Shown here piece by piece: positions 1 through 8,635 of a stretch of DNA of 34,041 nt. The stretch is taken from positions 1 to 34,041 of the forward strand of contig JABSQZ010000006.1 in assembly GCA_013215505.1 (NCBI GenBank), given 5' to 3'. Under the pieces are notes generated by a model. That model was not told where the DNA came from. It did no database searches and was given only the letters and a program-made list of their open reading frames with translations. Position 1 is the first letter of the stretch, and every line of letters starts with the position of its first letter. This DNA comes from Oceanospirillaceae bacterium (GTDB lineage Bacteria > Pseudomonadota > Gammaproteobacteria > Pseudomonadales > Balneatricaceae). The position numbers and the translations under genes are program-made.

Positions 1-1
1 C

Positions 2-691
2 GCCGGTGAGACCACGGGCGACCGCTTAATTGGTCACCCGGACGTGGATTTCATTATTCTAACCGGCGGGACGGCGACGGGCTTGAATATTTTAAAGCAG
101 CGACCGGACGTTTTTCTGGCCGCCGAAACCGGCGGTAATGTCGAGGGTTCAGTACCCGACGAAACGGTAGTACTGTCCGGAGTTACCATCATTGGCAAGG
201 GCAACCTGGCCATTACTGAGTTCATCCCCACTGAAGAGCGCAGTACCCGTCGTCTGCCACTGCTGTTAACGACCGGGCGTATTTTATCCCAGTACAATGT
301 AGGCGCGCAAACACGCCGCACTGAGAACATGGCATGGCACAGCGAAGATGTGCTGGAAGTACACCCACACGACGCAGAGGAGCGAGGTATTGTTGATGGC
401 GATTGGCTGGGTATTACCAGCCGGGCCGGCAACACAGTGCTCAGGGCCAAAGTGAGCTCGCGGATGCAACCTGGTGTGGTTTATACTACCTTCCATCATC
501 CGGGCAGTGGTGCCAACGTTATCACTACCGACAACTCCGACTGGGCCACTAACTGCCCTGAATACAAAGTAACTGCTGTACAAGTTGAAAAAGTCAGCCA
601 ACCTTCAACCTGGCAAAAAGAATTTGTCGCTTTTGATAAAAAGCAACAGCGGTTCTTGCGCGCCGAACAGCAATCAGAGGTAAACCACTAA
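2..691 (+). CDS. fdsA: Formate dehydrogenase alpha subunit C-terminus, 5'-partial, preceded in frame by an aldehyde dehydrogenase fragment
   Basis: The frame is open from base 2 and its start lies outside the window. From about base 137 to the stop it matches the C-terminal molybdopterin-binding domain of the FdsA subunit of soluble NAD-dependent formate dehydrogenase, which oxidises formate to CO2. Supporting motifs are LTTGRILSQYNVGAQTRRT, HPHDAEERGI and TTDNSDWATNCPEYKVTAVQ. The first 45 or so codons do not belong to this family. HPDVDFIILTGGT followed by RPDVFLAAETGG is the aldehyde dehydrogenase segment around the general-base glutamate (GAA at 125-127). The switch lies near 131-140, where a typical AETGGKN motif becomes AETGGN. 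The neighbours fdhD and fdsD confirm an fds operon. The chimera may be a real rearrangement or an assembly join at a contig end. Confidence 0.85.
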   Translation, partial: AGETTGDRLIGHPDVDFIILTGGTATGLNILKQRPDVFLAAETGGNVEGSVPDETVVLSGVTIIGKGNLAITEFIPTEERSTRRLPLLLTTGRILSQYNVGAQTRRTENMAWHSEDVLEVHPHDAEERGIVDGDWLGITSRAGNTVLRAKVSSRMQPGVVYTTFHHPGSGANVITTDNSDWATNCPEYKVTAVQVEKVSQPSTWQKEFVAFDKKQQRFLRAEQQSEVNH

Positions 692-706
692 TATGGATCC
701 ACAGAT

Positions 707-1543
707 ATGAGTGAAAAAATACCCGGTGAGGAATTTTCTGCCGGGCATGTGAAAACTCATGTTCAACAGTGGCGCAGTGATCAACTGCGACCACTGGATG
801 ACCTGGTCGTTGAAGAAGTACCTGTAGCACTGGTTTACAACGGCATCAGCCAGGCAGTGATGATGACTACCCCCTGCGATTTGCAAGACTTTGCCATTGG
901 TTTTAGCTTAACCGAGGGCATTATCGATAACTTGCAGCAAATATTTGATATCCAGCTGACCCAACATGCTGCTGGCTATGAAATTGCACTGCAGATTAGC
1001 GGTCAAAAGATGCAGCAGTTGAAGCAGTACAAACGCAGTATGACTGGCAACAGTGGCTGTGGTCTCTGCGGTATGGAGTCTCTGAGCACGGCGATTCGCC
1101 CTGGGAAGATAGTTAACAGCGCTGCGCTGCCCGATGCTGCAGCTATTCAAAGCGCGGTCAGCTCGCTGCCCAGTTGGCAGCCGATTCAGGCCGCCACCGG
1201 AGCTTGTCACGCCGCTATGTGGTGCGATATGCAAGGTAATAAATTGCTGGTACGCGAAGATGTCGGCCGCCATAACGCCTTTGACAAACTGATCGGCGCC
1301 ATGGCTGCCAATAATGTTAGCAGTGAGCAAGGCTTTGCAGTCATCTCCAGCAGAGCCAGTTACGAAATGGTACACAAAGCGAGCTTTTTGCAGTGCCCAA
1401 CCTTAGTGGCGGTTTCAGCACCGACCTCTTTGGCAATAACACAAGCGAAACAACTCAACATCAATTTAATTGGTTTTGCCCGCAGTGGCAGACATAATAT
1501 TTATCACTCATGCATGAGTGAAACTGCGGACCAACCCAGCTGA
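707..1543 (+). CDS. fdhD: Formate dehydrogenase accessory sulfurtransferase FdhD
   Basis: A 278-residue protein of the FdhD family, the usual length. FdhD passes sulfur from a cysteine desulfurase to the molybdenum cofactor, which formate dehydrogenase needs for activity. The family CxxC loop is present as GNSGCGLCGMES (Cys118 and Cys121), followed by the conserved GACHAAMW and REDVGRHNAFDKLIG stretches. It starts 15 bases after the fdsA stop and is followed 14 bases later by fdsD, the gene order of fds operons, where it is also called fdsC. The ribosome site before ATG 707 is weak, so translational coupling to fdsA is plausible. Confidence 0.95.
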   Translation: MSEKIPGEEFSAGHVKTHVQQWRSDQLRPLDDLVVEEVPVALVYNGISQAVMMTTPCDLQDFAIGFSLTEGIIDNLQQIFDIQLTQHAAGYEIALQISGQKMQQLKQYKRSMTGNSGCGLCGMESLSTAIRPGKIVNSAALPDAAAIQSAVSSLPSWQPIQAATGACHAAMWCDMQGNKLLVREDVGRHNAFDKLIGAMAANNVSSEQGFAVISSRASYEMVHKASFLQCPTLVAVSAPTSLAITQAKQLNINLIGFARSGRHNIYHSCMSETADQPS

Positions 1544-1557
1544 AAAACGGAAGCAGC

Positions 1558-1767
1558 ATGAGAACAGCACAACAACAACTCATTCATATGGTCAATCAGA
1601 TTGCCGCCAATAACATGAGTGGTACTCTTGAGGACGCGGCGAAAGCCACCAGCACACACATGCAAAAATTTTGGGCGCGCTCAATGAAAGCAGATATTAT
1701 TGAGTATTTAAACACTGACGGAGCCGATCTTTCAGAGGCTTCCAAAGCAGCGGTAAAGCTACTCTAA
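1558..1767 (+). CDS. fdsD: NAD-dependent formate dehydrogenase delta subunit
   Basis: A 69-residue protein matching the small FdsD subunit of soluble formate dehydrogenases: HMVNQIAANN near the N-terminus, then a KFWARSMKADIIEYL segment ending in a short helix rich in Ala. FdsD is a cytosolic accessory or structural subunit of the FdsABGD complex and carries no cofactor motif. The start is supported by a CGGAAG ribosome site 5 bases upstream of ATG 1558. It is the last gene of the operon; a hairpin follows 13 bases after the stop. Confidence 0.9.
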   Translation: MRTAQQQLIHMVNQIAANNMSGTLEDAAKATSTHMQKFWARSMKADIIEYLNTDGADLSEASKAAVKLL

Positions 1768-1780
1768 TAGCCATACTGTA

Positions 1781-1808
1781 ATGACAGCAGTGCCAGCACT
1801 GTTGTCAT
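1781..1808 (+). terminator. Hairpin after the fds operon, probable terminator
   Basis: ATGACAGCAGTG (1781-1792) pairs with CACTGTTGTCAT (1797-1808) around the loop CCAG. This is a 12-bp stem with a single G-U wobble, starting 13 bases after the fdsD stop. No T-run follows, so it may act with Rho or as a 3'-end stabiliser rather than as a classic intrinsic terminator. Confidence 0.55.
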
Positions 1809-2142
1809 CCTCCCTATACAACGGTTCCTTTACCCCTCAGTGTGCAACTGTGCAAATACAGATTTGCATCTTTTCATCCTCAGCATTTTATTCAGTCCTG
1901 CGATCCCAATCCATGGCGCGTTTCTACCCTTAGAGAACACTTTTTCACTGCGATTTACTGCACTGGCCTGTCACTGATATCCGCAGCACCACTGCCAGAT
2001 TCTTAAATAATAAGTTATTGTTAGAAAATAATAGTTTATAAATTTATCTAATGGCTACTATAATAAAATGTCGCAGGTCTTAGTGGCTGTGCGAGCTAAT
2101 TTCAGGGATTGAACATCCAGCATAAATAAGAGGAACTATAGG
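1809..2142 (+). promoter_or_regulatory. Intergenic region with candidate barA promoter
   Basis: No gene is visible in this stretch. An AT-rich tract runs from about 2005 to 2070. TATAAT at 2059-2064 is a perfect -10 match, with a poor -35 (TTATAA at 2036-2041) 17 bases upstream. The ribosome site AAGAGGA lies at 2128-2134, about 8 bases before the TTG start. The promoter call rests on consensus matching only. Confidence 0.4.
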
Positions 2143-4896
2143 TTGAGAATTCTGGATAATTCGAGTGCCGGTTTAAACAAGCAAATACTGGTTGTCACAT
2201 TGATGCCGCTGGTATTACTGTCGATCGTTTTAACCGTCTATTTTATCTGGAACCAAACCACTGACAGTAAAAAGATGCTGATGCAGCAAGGACATACCAT
2301 TGCCAAACTGATCTCAGTGAATGCCCGGGATCCGATTTTACAAAACAATTTGCAACAACTACTTAAACTCAGCGCTACATCTTTAGAGATAGCCGATGTG
2401 GCAGATGTGATTTTCTTAGATATCAGATACAAAGTACTGCAGCGCTCCGCTTCTTTTCCCATCGATTTACAAGCTACTGCTCCGTCTATTTATCACAGCG
2501 GTTCACACTGGTATTTCGTTCAGGCGGTTTCTACTAATAGTGCTGTCCCCTCGCTCTTTAACCGCTCCAAGCAAAAAACTGAATCCAGAGAAATCATTGG
2601 CTGGGTCATCGTATTATTGGCGGAGGGCCCCACTAACCAGCGCAATCAGAACACTGTATTAACCATTATTGCAGTCATCACAGTGATATTACTGTTTGCT
2701 TTTTGGGTAGCGGGACGTTTCGCCCGGCAGATAATGGTGCCCATTTCGGAGATCACTTCAGTGGTTGAAGCGATTCAAAAAGGTAACTTTGATGCCAGGG
2801 CCAGAGAATCCCACGCCGGCAAATTACACGCTTTGGCCAACGGTATTAATCGCATGGCAATGCGCATTAAAGTATCAACTACCGACATGGAAACGCGGGT
2901 CGACAGCGCCACCAGAAGGCTGCAATCTGCGATGCACCACCTGGAGCAGCAAAACGAAATTCTCGAAGTCACTAAAGAAAAGGAGGTTGAGGCCAATCAG
3001 GCGAAAGATCAGTTTTTGGCGCGCATGAGTCACGAATTGAGAACCCCTCTTACTTCAATGTTAGGCTTTTCCAAAATTCTCCAGGAGACCAACTTCAGCG
3101 ATGAACAAGTTGAGCCTATTCGCATCATTAACCACACTTCACAATTGTTACTGTCTATTGTCGACGACATCCTCGATTATTCAAAGCTGCAGAAAAATGC
3201 CGTCACCCTGGAGCGCATAGACTTTAATGTCGAAACGGCACTGCTGGATATATTAGAGATGCAGGCGCCAATGGCTCACTCTAAAGGTCTGGAGCTGTCA
3301 TTGGTAAGCAGTAATGGCCGCACTTTTGAAATCAAAGGCGATCCCACTAGATTCAAGCAGATTATCAGTAATTTAGTCTCAAATGCGATAAAGTTCACAG
3401 ACAAGGGCTCGGTGGCCATCAGCGCAGATATTCAGCATATCAGCTCTCATCAGTCACTGATTATTATCAGCGTCACCGACACCGGAATCGGTATTTCCGA
3501 TGAGCAGTTAAACAAATTATTTAAAGCTTTTGTCCAGGCGGACACCTCCATTACCCGCCGCTTCGGTGGCTCGGGCCTGGGTCTGGTTATCGCCAAAACA
3601 TTGACCAAGTTAATGGGCGGAAAACTGGAGATCTACTCTAAACAAAATCGCGGTACTAACGTCACCCTGCAAATTCCGACATTAAGTAATACCGAGCTTG
3701 AAGAACCGCCAGAACAGCTCTATGAAGAACGGCAGACAGTACTCATCTACGACGAGAACCAGCACGCCAGAAGATCAATTGCGCTGTTGCTGGAACGAAA
3801 AAATTACAATTATCGCTCGGTCTCTAACGTGGATGACCTGTTAAAATTAATACCTGATTACACGCATTTAATTATTGGCATTAAATCCACTGATATTAAA
3901 AACCAGCTAATCAATAGACTGCTGCCGATTCTCAGCGAGCAGAATGAAATTGTCACTTTCGCCCTGCCTAACGGTCACCCTCTTCCAGCACTACCCGCTG
4001 GCATCTTCATTATCAATAAACCCATTCGCCCTGAGGCTTTGATTGCCAGTGATAACTTTAATCGCGCTGCGCAGCAACACAGTGATCAAGAGCCGGCGGT
4101 AGAAGCAGAAATATCTGTGGTAGTAGCGGAAGATAATACCTTCAATCAGATATTGATTTCGAAGATTTTAGCCAAACACAACATCAAATCTTACATCGCC
4201 TCCAATGGTAAAGAAGCACTGGAACTGATCGCTAAGCACCAACCTGATCTGGCGATTATCGATATTCACATGCCGGTAATGGATGGTTTCGAAACCACTA
4301 AAATAATCCGCCAAAACAGTCAATTACCTATTATTTCGCTGACCGCCAATATCATTGAACAAGATCATCAAAAAATCACCGCAGCAGGCAGTAACCGTAT
4401 TGTTTTGAAACCTATAAACGATGTTGAGCTTATCAGCCATATCCGCACCCTGACTAAAGCTGCCACTAGTCACTTAGCAAGCAGGCCGGCTAAGACCATA
4501 GCAGTTTCAGCCAACAGCAGACAGAAAGACCTATTCTCGGCCATAGAACAGGAAGGGGCGGTCGTAGAGGCCATTGACAGCCCTAGCAGTTCGACCAGCA
4601 AGCAGCAGATTGCCACCAACATAGAGGATTACGACTTGGACCAAAGTGTCTTACACACTGAATTAGCCAGGTTATTAGCGTTATTAGAGTTGGCCTTTAG
4701 GGTCCCGGACAAAGCAGAAATGCGCAGTATCGCGCATCAGTTGGTAGGCTTAGCAGGATTATACGAACTGCCGGAAGTGGAGTTAACCACCATAGAATTA
4801 CAGGGAATTTTAAAGACAGACGATAGCCGAAAAACTTGGCAGTGCCTGTCCCGGCTGATACGTATTGTCAACAACAGCGACAGCGAGGATGAATAG
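2143..4896 (+). CDS. barA: BarA/GacS-type hybrid sensor histidine kinase
   Basis: A 917-residue tripartite kinase beginning at TTG. Two membrane segments (about 15-35 and 172-194) enclose a periplasmic loop, followed by a HAMP linker, a HisKA domain (MSHELRTPLTSMLGF, phosphoacceptor His297) and an ATPase with NAIKFTD, DTGIGI and GSGLGL boxes. A degenerate receiver (about 530-640) lacks an acceptor Asp. A true receiver (AEDN; IIDIHMPVMDG, Asp707) and a C-terminal Hpt domain (AHQLVGLAG, His865) follow. The order matches BarA/GacS, which phosphorylates UvrY/GacA to raise CsrB/RsmY-type RNAs controlling the carbon and motility switch. No uvrY/gacA or Rsm RNA is in the window, so the partner is elsewhere. 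The downstream convergent gene ends only 15 bases away. Confidence 0.88.
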   Translation: MRILDNSSAGLNKQILVVTLMPLVLLSIVLTVYFIWNQTTDSKKMLMQQGHTIAKLISVNARDPILQNNLQQLLKLSATSLEIADVADVIFLDIRYKVLQRSASFPIDLQATAPSIYHSGSHWYFVQAVSTNSAVPSLFNRSKQKTESREIIGWVIVLLAEGPTNQRNQNTVLTIIAVITVILLFAFWVAGRFARQIMVPISEITSVVEAIQKGNFDARARESHAGKLHALANGINRMAMRIKVSTTDMETRVDSATRRLQSAMHHLEQQNEILEVTKEKEVEANQAKDQFLARMSHELRTPLTSMLGFSKILQETNFSDEQVEPIRIINHTSQLLLSIVDDILDYSKLQKNAVTLERIDFNVETALLDILEMQAPMAHSKGLELSLVSSNGRTFEIKGDPTRFKQIISNLVSNAIKFTDKGSVAISADIQHISSHQSLIIISVTDTGIGISDEQLNKLFKAFVQADTSITRRFGGSGLGLVIAKTLTKLMGGKLEIYSKQNRGTNVTLQIPTLSNTELEEPPEQLYEERQTVLIYDENQHARRSIALLLERKNYNYRSVSNVDDLLKLIPDYTHLIIGIKSTDIKNQLINRLLPILSEQNEIVTFALPNGHPLPALPAGIFIINKPIRPEALIASDNFNRAAQQHSDQEPAVEAEISVVVAEDNTFNQILISKILAKHNIKSYIASNGKEALELIAKHQPDLAIIDIHMPVMDGFETTKIIRQNSQLPIISLTANIIEQDHQKITAAGSNRIVLKPINDVELISHIRTLTKAATSHLASRPAKTIAVSANSRQKDLFSAIEQEGAVVEAIDSPSSSTSKQQIATNIEDYDLDQSVLHTELARLLALLELAFRVPDKAEMRSIAHQLVGLAGLYELPEVELTTIELQGILKTDDSRKTWQCLSRLIRIVNNSDSEDE

Positions 4897-4911
4897 TTCA
4901 ACCCTCAAAGA

Positions 4912-5289
4912 TTAAAACTCCCGGTACACAGGAGTGATAGCGATCAGCTTTTCCAACTTATCAATCAACAGTTTAACTTGTTCTATACCGGCTTTATCGT
5001 AGCGGCTTGCACCGACAGAAAAGCCGATTTGTTGCCCTTGCTCGGCCGCCAACTCAAGCTGTTGACACTGCAGCCTGATCTCATTTAAATCGGGATCAGC
5101 GGAAATAGCATGACCGATAAAGACCAGCCACTTAAGCTCCGTTAATTCGCCAGAAACTAAATCCTGCAGTAGTGCCAGCGCCTCTTCTCTGGATACTTGG
5201 TAGACAGGTGGGCGACCAAAATACAGCGCGGCAGATAAAATACACAGGACCACTGTAGTAATGGCAAAGATCAGCATAAACTCTTTCAC
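4912..5289 (-). CDS. Small membrane-anchored protein of unknown function
   Basis: This 125-residue protein has one N-terminal membrane segment (about 5-25) and a soluble domain of about 95 residues containing SREEALALLQDLVSGEL and DPDLNEIRLQCQQLE. It is not recognised as a named family; the second motif resembles a pattern seen in other small uncharacterised proteobacterial proteins. Its start overlaps the stop of the upstream gene by 4 bases (ATGA type), so the two are translationally coupled and probably functional partners. The ribosome site lies inside the upstream coding end. Confidence 0.75.
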   Translation of the reverse strand: MKEFMLIFAITTVVLCILSAALYFGRPPVYQVSREEALALLQDLVSGELTELKWLVFIGHAISADPDLNEIRLQCQQLELAAEQGQQIGFSVGASRYDKAGIEQVKLLIDKLEKLIAITPVYREF

Positions 5290-5747
5290 TTGCGCTGTAC
5301 CATTAGCTCGCCCAGGCGCTGCACTTCCTCTTTCAGTTGGTCGCCATGTTGCTGTTCAACTTTATTCATCTTGCGGGTATATTCTTTACGCTGTTTTTTA
5401 TCCAGCGCTTTCCACTCTTTTAGTTTGGGGATATGTCCCGTTTCGGCAAATATCAACTCAATCATCGGGAAACTGTTTTCCGCGATATTAGGCCGCAGTT
5501 GGTCAATCAATACTTTCAGCCTGATACCCGCCTCGACAACTTCTATCTGCCCACACGCCAGAGCTTTGACAATGATATCAATACTGCTGCTGACATACTC
5601 TTGTCGCTCATCGTGCTGGGCAATATGCTGCTGGATAATCGTCTGCTGGCGGCTCTTCTGCGCACTGGCAGTCTTTAATGTACGGTAGATGTAAAAACTC
5701 AGCGCCAGGATAAACAGGCAACCACTAAATATAGCGAAGTAGATCAT
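5286..5747 (-). CDS. DUF2489-like membrane protein
   Basis: A 153-residue protein from the ATG at 5747. That start is preferred because AAGAG lies about 7 bases before it and a membrane helix begins immediately (IYFAIFSGCLFILALSFYIY), whereas an in-frame start 21 codons upstream adds a non-conserved tail. After the helix come a basic Gln-rich coiled stretch and a helical domain with GQIEVVEAGIRLKVLIDQL, which resembles the DUF2489 family of single-pass proteins with unknown role. The C-terminus is strongly charged (KKQRKEYTRKMNKVEQQHG). It overlaps the next minus-strand gene by 4 bases. The family call is from memory of the motif. Confidence 0.7.
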   Translation of the reverse strand: MIYFAIFSGCLFILALSFYIYRTLKTASAQKSRQQTIIQQHIAQHDERQEYVSSSIDIIVKALACGQIEVVEAGIRLKVLIDQLRPNIAENSFPMIELIFAETGHIPKLKEWKALDKKQRKEYTRKMNKVEQQHGDQLKEEVQRLGELMVQRK

Positions 5748-6144
5748 AAAAACACTCTTATTTACGAGGCAAAAATTATACCTAGTTGCCACTTGGTGTC
5801 CAGAGAACATACTAATTAATCCGCTATCTGCTCTGCAAACTCTAAAGCACTTAGCTATGCGGCAGAGAGCGCAGCAAAATGACGGGGGCTAATGGCCCGG
5901 TTAGAAAGTGCACAGGGGCCATTTCATTATCCCTGTAGGGCAGACAGCATTTGTGTAGCCAATGCCTGGATCTTGCAATACTCTGTAAGCCAGAGCAGTA
6001 TCTGATTTGTTAATATGTACCCCAACCAATACAACGGCTTTGGTGCAGAGTTGTAAGCTTGGGTTTAAGTGAGGATTATCTTAAACTAAACAGACATTAT
6101 CTTGTCCTAAAGAAAGCACTTCAACACTAACAAACAGCGAATTT
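5748..6144. other. Intergenic region with small hairpins, no gene seen
   Basis: Divergent spacer between the DUF2489-like gene and the thioredoxin-like gene. It contains an 8-bp inverted repeat, AATGGCCC (5891-5898) with GGGCCATT (5916-5923), and the small palindrome CCCTGTAGGG (5931-5940). No open frame with a ribosome site was found. Repeated GGA loops that would mark an Rsm/Csr RNA are absent. Confidence 0.5.
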
Positions 6145-6660
6145 ATGTTTATGATGAGCAACATAAGACGACTGCCTCTGTGTATCTTGCGTAACCACTG
6201 GAAAGATATGGCGCTGGCTGTATTAATCTTCACTGGCGTCACTGTGTGGATGCAGCGGGATATGTTACAAATTGAGCAACAGGCAAACAACTTTGTACTG
6301 CCCAGTTTAAGCCAGCAAGCAACGCCTATTCTCAGCTCCTCAGAGCGCACCTTAGTGTATTTTTTTGCCCCTTGGTGCAACATTTGCAAGTTGAGCATTG
6401 GCAATTTATCGGGTCTCAGTGATGATCTGAATACCGTCGCCGTCGCCTTAGACTATGGGAGTACTAAGGAAGTAAAAACCTTTGTCGGTGATCGCGATTT
6501 ACAGGTAAAGGTATTACTGGGAAACTCACAAGTGGCAGATGCCTACCAGGTAAATATTTATCCCAGTTATTATGTCATAGACGCACAGGGGAAAGTCCTG
6601 GGCCGCAGCGTTGGCTATAGTTCTCTGGCAGGCTTACTGTGGCGCACCCGAGAAATTTAA
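6145..6660 (+). CDS. Membrane-anchored thioredoxin-fold protein (TlpA/DsbE-like)
   Basis: A 171-residue protein with one N-terminal membrane segment (about 22-38, LAVLIFTGVTVWM) and a periplasmic thioredoxin fold. The redox motif is FFAPWCNICK (Cys78 and Cys81), and the cis-proline loop is present in NIYPSYYVID. The length fits periplasmic thiol reductases of the TlpA/DsbE/ScsD type, which reduce specific disulfides; the substrate cannot be told. The first three methionines (residues 1, 3 and 4) are all possible starts and none has a good ribosome site. The next gene begins 23 bases after its stop, suggesting an operon. Confidence 0.8.
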   Translation: MFMMSNIRRLPLCILRNHWKDMALAVLIFTGVTVWMQRDMLQIEQQANNFVLPSLSQQATPILSSSERTLVYFFAPWCNICKLSIGNLSGLSDDLNTVAVALDYGSTKEVKTFVGDRDLQVKVLLGNSQVADAYQVNIYPSYYVIDAQGKVLGRSVGYSSLAGLLWRTREI

Positions 6661-6683
6661 CCAACAATCTGCCAGGTATCAAG

Positions 6684-7316
6684 ATGTCTGAATCGTTAAA
6701 TAAAACACAGTTGCAGCAACTGCAGGGAACTTTCTTAATGGAGTACCCGCTGGGCTTTGCGGATCCAAAAATGCAACCAATATTGAAAAAGCACCCGGTT
6801 GCGAAAATGACTGAGCTGGCCCGCGAAAGTTTTCCAGTTTCAGCGGCGGGAAATGTGCATAACAGTGCCCAGCAAATGGCCAAAATAGTCAGCCGTTCAT
6901 CGATGATTTCTATGTTTGAAAAGCCAAAGTTTAAAAGCTTCATCAACTGTTTAAATGAATACGACAAAGCTTTTCTGCTGGACTCTCTGCTGGAGTTTTT
7001 ACATGCGGACCAACAGCGCGGCTTTGAGGGAATGCTGCAGGTACTGAGTACTGAGAAACTGGCGAAGTGGAGCTTAATCAGTATCATACCCGCCTATTAC
7101 GCACCCGACAGGGAAGTTTTTATCAAACCTACCACGGTTAAAAATATCCTGCGCCACTTCGCTATTACCGAGCTAGTGTATAAACCCACCCCGAGCTGGG
7201 ATTTTTATCAACGCTATCGAGAATTAATCAATACAGCCAAGCAAAAAGTACACCCATCACTGGCCCCCAATAACCCGGCATTTTGCGGTTTTCTGATGAT
7301 GACAACCAAAACTTAA
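6684..7316 (+). CDS. Conserved hypothetical protein, function unknown
   Basis: This 210-residue soluble protein starts at ATG 6684, chosen over an in-frame ATG at 6639 because the latter overlaps the upstream gene and lacks a ribosome site, while CAGGT precedes 6684. No membrane segment, signal peptide or catalytic motif was recognised. The composition is helical, with hydrophobic and charged residues alternating and several aromatic residues near the C-terminus (PTPSWDFYQRYREL). It lies 23 bases after the thioredoxin-like gene and is probably co-transcribed with it. A redox role would be guilt by association only. Confidence 0.7.
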   Translation: MSESLNKTQLQQLQGTFLMEYPLGFADPKMQPILKKHPVAKMTELARESFPVSAAGNVHNSAQQMAKIVSRSSMISMFEKPKFKSFINCLNEYDKAFLLDSLLEFLHADQQRGFEGMLQVLSTEKLAKWSLISIIPAYYAPDREVFIKPTTVKNILRHFAITELVYKPTPSWDFYQRYRELINTAKQKVHPSLAPNNPAFCGFLMMTTKT

Positions 7317-7792
7317 CACTCTCTGGGACCTAGTTAGCTGTTCAAACAGAAATTGCATGTCTGCAAAATGCTGTTCTGTACTTGATCAGTGATTAATCTG
7401 AAAATTATTTTACGGTAATTTTTCTCTGTAAATACAAGATAGTTGGCGGATTTATTCCAGCCTTTGTTAACATTTTTTGCCACTAAAAAACCACCTTGAC
7501 GGCTTGTCGACAGGCTTTTCTTAATATAGAATAAACCAATATAAAGCATATAGATACACACAATACCGGCACGCCAATAGCATTAGATTCTGCTACTTTT
7601 AATCTCTCAGTTTGGGGTTGACCCGAGAAGGTTAATATCAGTACACCATGGGCTAAATGCCCATTGAGCACACTGCGGCAGCTGCAAACTGCTAAAAATT
7701 TAATTGCTTTAGCCCGGATCAAGTTTTAGCATTCCAGTGCGATCAAGGGAATGCTCCCCAGCTCAGCTTACTAATGGAACTTCGGGTTTAAG
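7317..7792. promoter_or_regulatory. Spacer upstream of rstA with two inverted repeats
   Basis: No convincing gene. Two inverted repeats stand out: ATGGGC (7648-7653) with GCCCAT (7659-7664) around a 5-base loop, and AGCATTCC (7728-7735) with GGAATGCT (7748-7755) around 12 bases. The second ends 37 bases before the rstA ATG and could be an operator or a leader hairpin. Minus-strand frames here look like chance. Confidence 0.4.
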
Positions 7793-8521
7793 ATGACAGA
7801 AAAAATATTATTGATTGAAGACGATGTAAAACTGACTAAATTATTGAGCTTATATTTGACCCGTAATGGCTTCGAAGTTGCTGTCGGCCACAGTGGTACC
7901 GATGCTATGCCTATGTTGAGCAACAGTGATCCGGACTTACTGATCTTAGATCTGATGCTGCCGGGTATGGACGGATTAAGTGTCTGTCGGGAAGTGCGTT
8001 CCAGCTATCAGGGAAAAATCCTCATATTGACCGCCAGTGATGACGATATGGACCAGGTAGCCGCCCTGGAAATGGGTGCCGATGATTTTGTCTGCAAACC
8101 CTTAAAGCCGCGCGTGCTGTTGGCACGCATTCGTATGTTGCTGAGGCGTAAAGATCAAGCAGCTGAGCCAATGCACAATAATGAATTAGTGCAACAACTT
8201 GCAAAAGATACCAATATTGTGCAATTGGGGGCGCTGATTTTAAACCAAATGACCCAGCGCTGCACTCTCGATCAACAGCTGATCAACTTAACGCCGAGCG
8301 AGTTTGAACTACTGTGGATTTTAGTTGCCCACAAAGATCAAGTGCTCTCCAGAGAACGCCTGGTCAAACTCACCCGAGGTATTGACTACGACGGTATAGA
8401 TAGGACCATCGATAATAAAATAGTGCTGTTACGTAAAAAACTGCAAGACGACCCCAGCCTGCCAAAAAGAATCATTACCTTGCGCGGTAAAGGTTATCTG
8501 CTGGTTGCCAGCGAGTGGTAA
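7793..8521 (+). CDS. rstA: OmpR-family response regulator, RstA-like
   Basis: A 242-residue regulator, the length of RstA. The N-terminal receiver has the acidic pair Asp10-Asp11 and phosphoacceptor Asp53 (LLILDLMLPGMDG). The stretch around ALEMGADDFVCKP and the effector sequence RGIDYDGIDRTID are typical of RstA rather than OmpR or CpxR. The C-terminal winged helix contains TPSEFELLWILV and RGKGYLLV. It is followed after 114 bases by an RstB-like kinase in the same direction. The ribosome site before ATG 7793 is poor. In enterobacteria RstA responds to PhoPQ, acid and low iron; whether that holds here is unknown. Confidence 0.85.
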   Translation: MTEKILLIEDDVKLTKLLSLYLTRNGFEVAVGHSGTDAMPMLSNSDPDLLILDLMLPGMDGLSVCREVRSSYQGKILILTASDDDMDQVAALEMGADDFVCKPLKPRVLLARIRMLLRRKDQAAEPMHNNELVQQLAKDTNIVQLGALILNQMTQRCTLDQQLINLTPSEFELLWILVAHKDQVLSRERLVKLTRGIDYDGIDRTIDNKIVLLRKKLQDDPSLPKRIITLRGKGYLLVASEW

Positions 8522-8635
8522 ATTGCCGTCGCCCCTCTACATCAAGTTGCGCCAATACAATAGTATACATTTGCACTACTGAATGCTGGCCACTGCTATG
8601 AGAGAATTACAATAATTTCCTAGAGAACAATTGTC

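Noticed and set aside
5748-6144. Possible Rsm/Csr regulatory RNA near barA
   Set aside because: The spacer has two small hairpins, but neither strand shows the repeated GGA loops or the T-rich terminator expected of such an RNA.
7334-7722. Minus-strand frames upstream of rstA
   Set aside because: No ribosome sites, unusual residue composition and no recognisable motif; the region also holds inverted repeats that explain its structure better.
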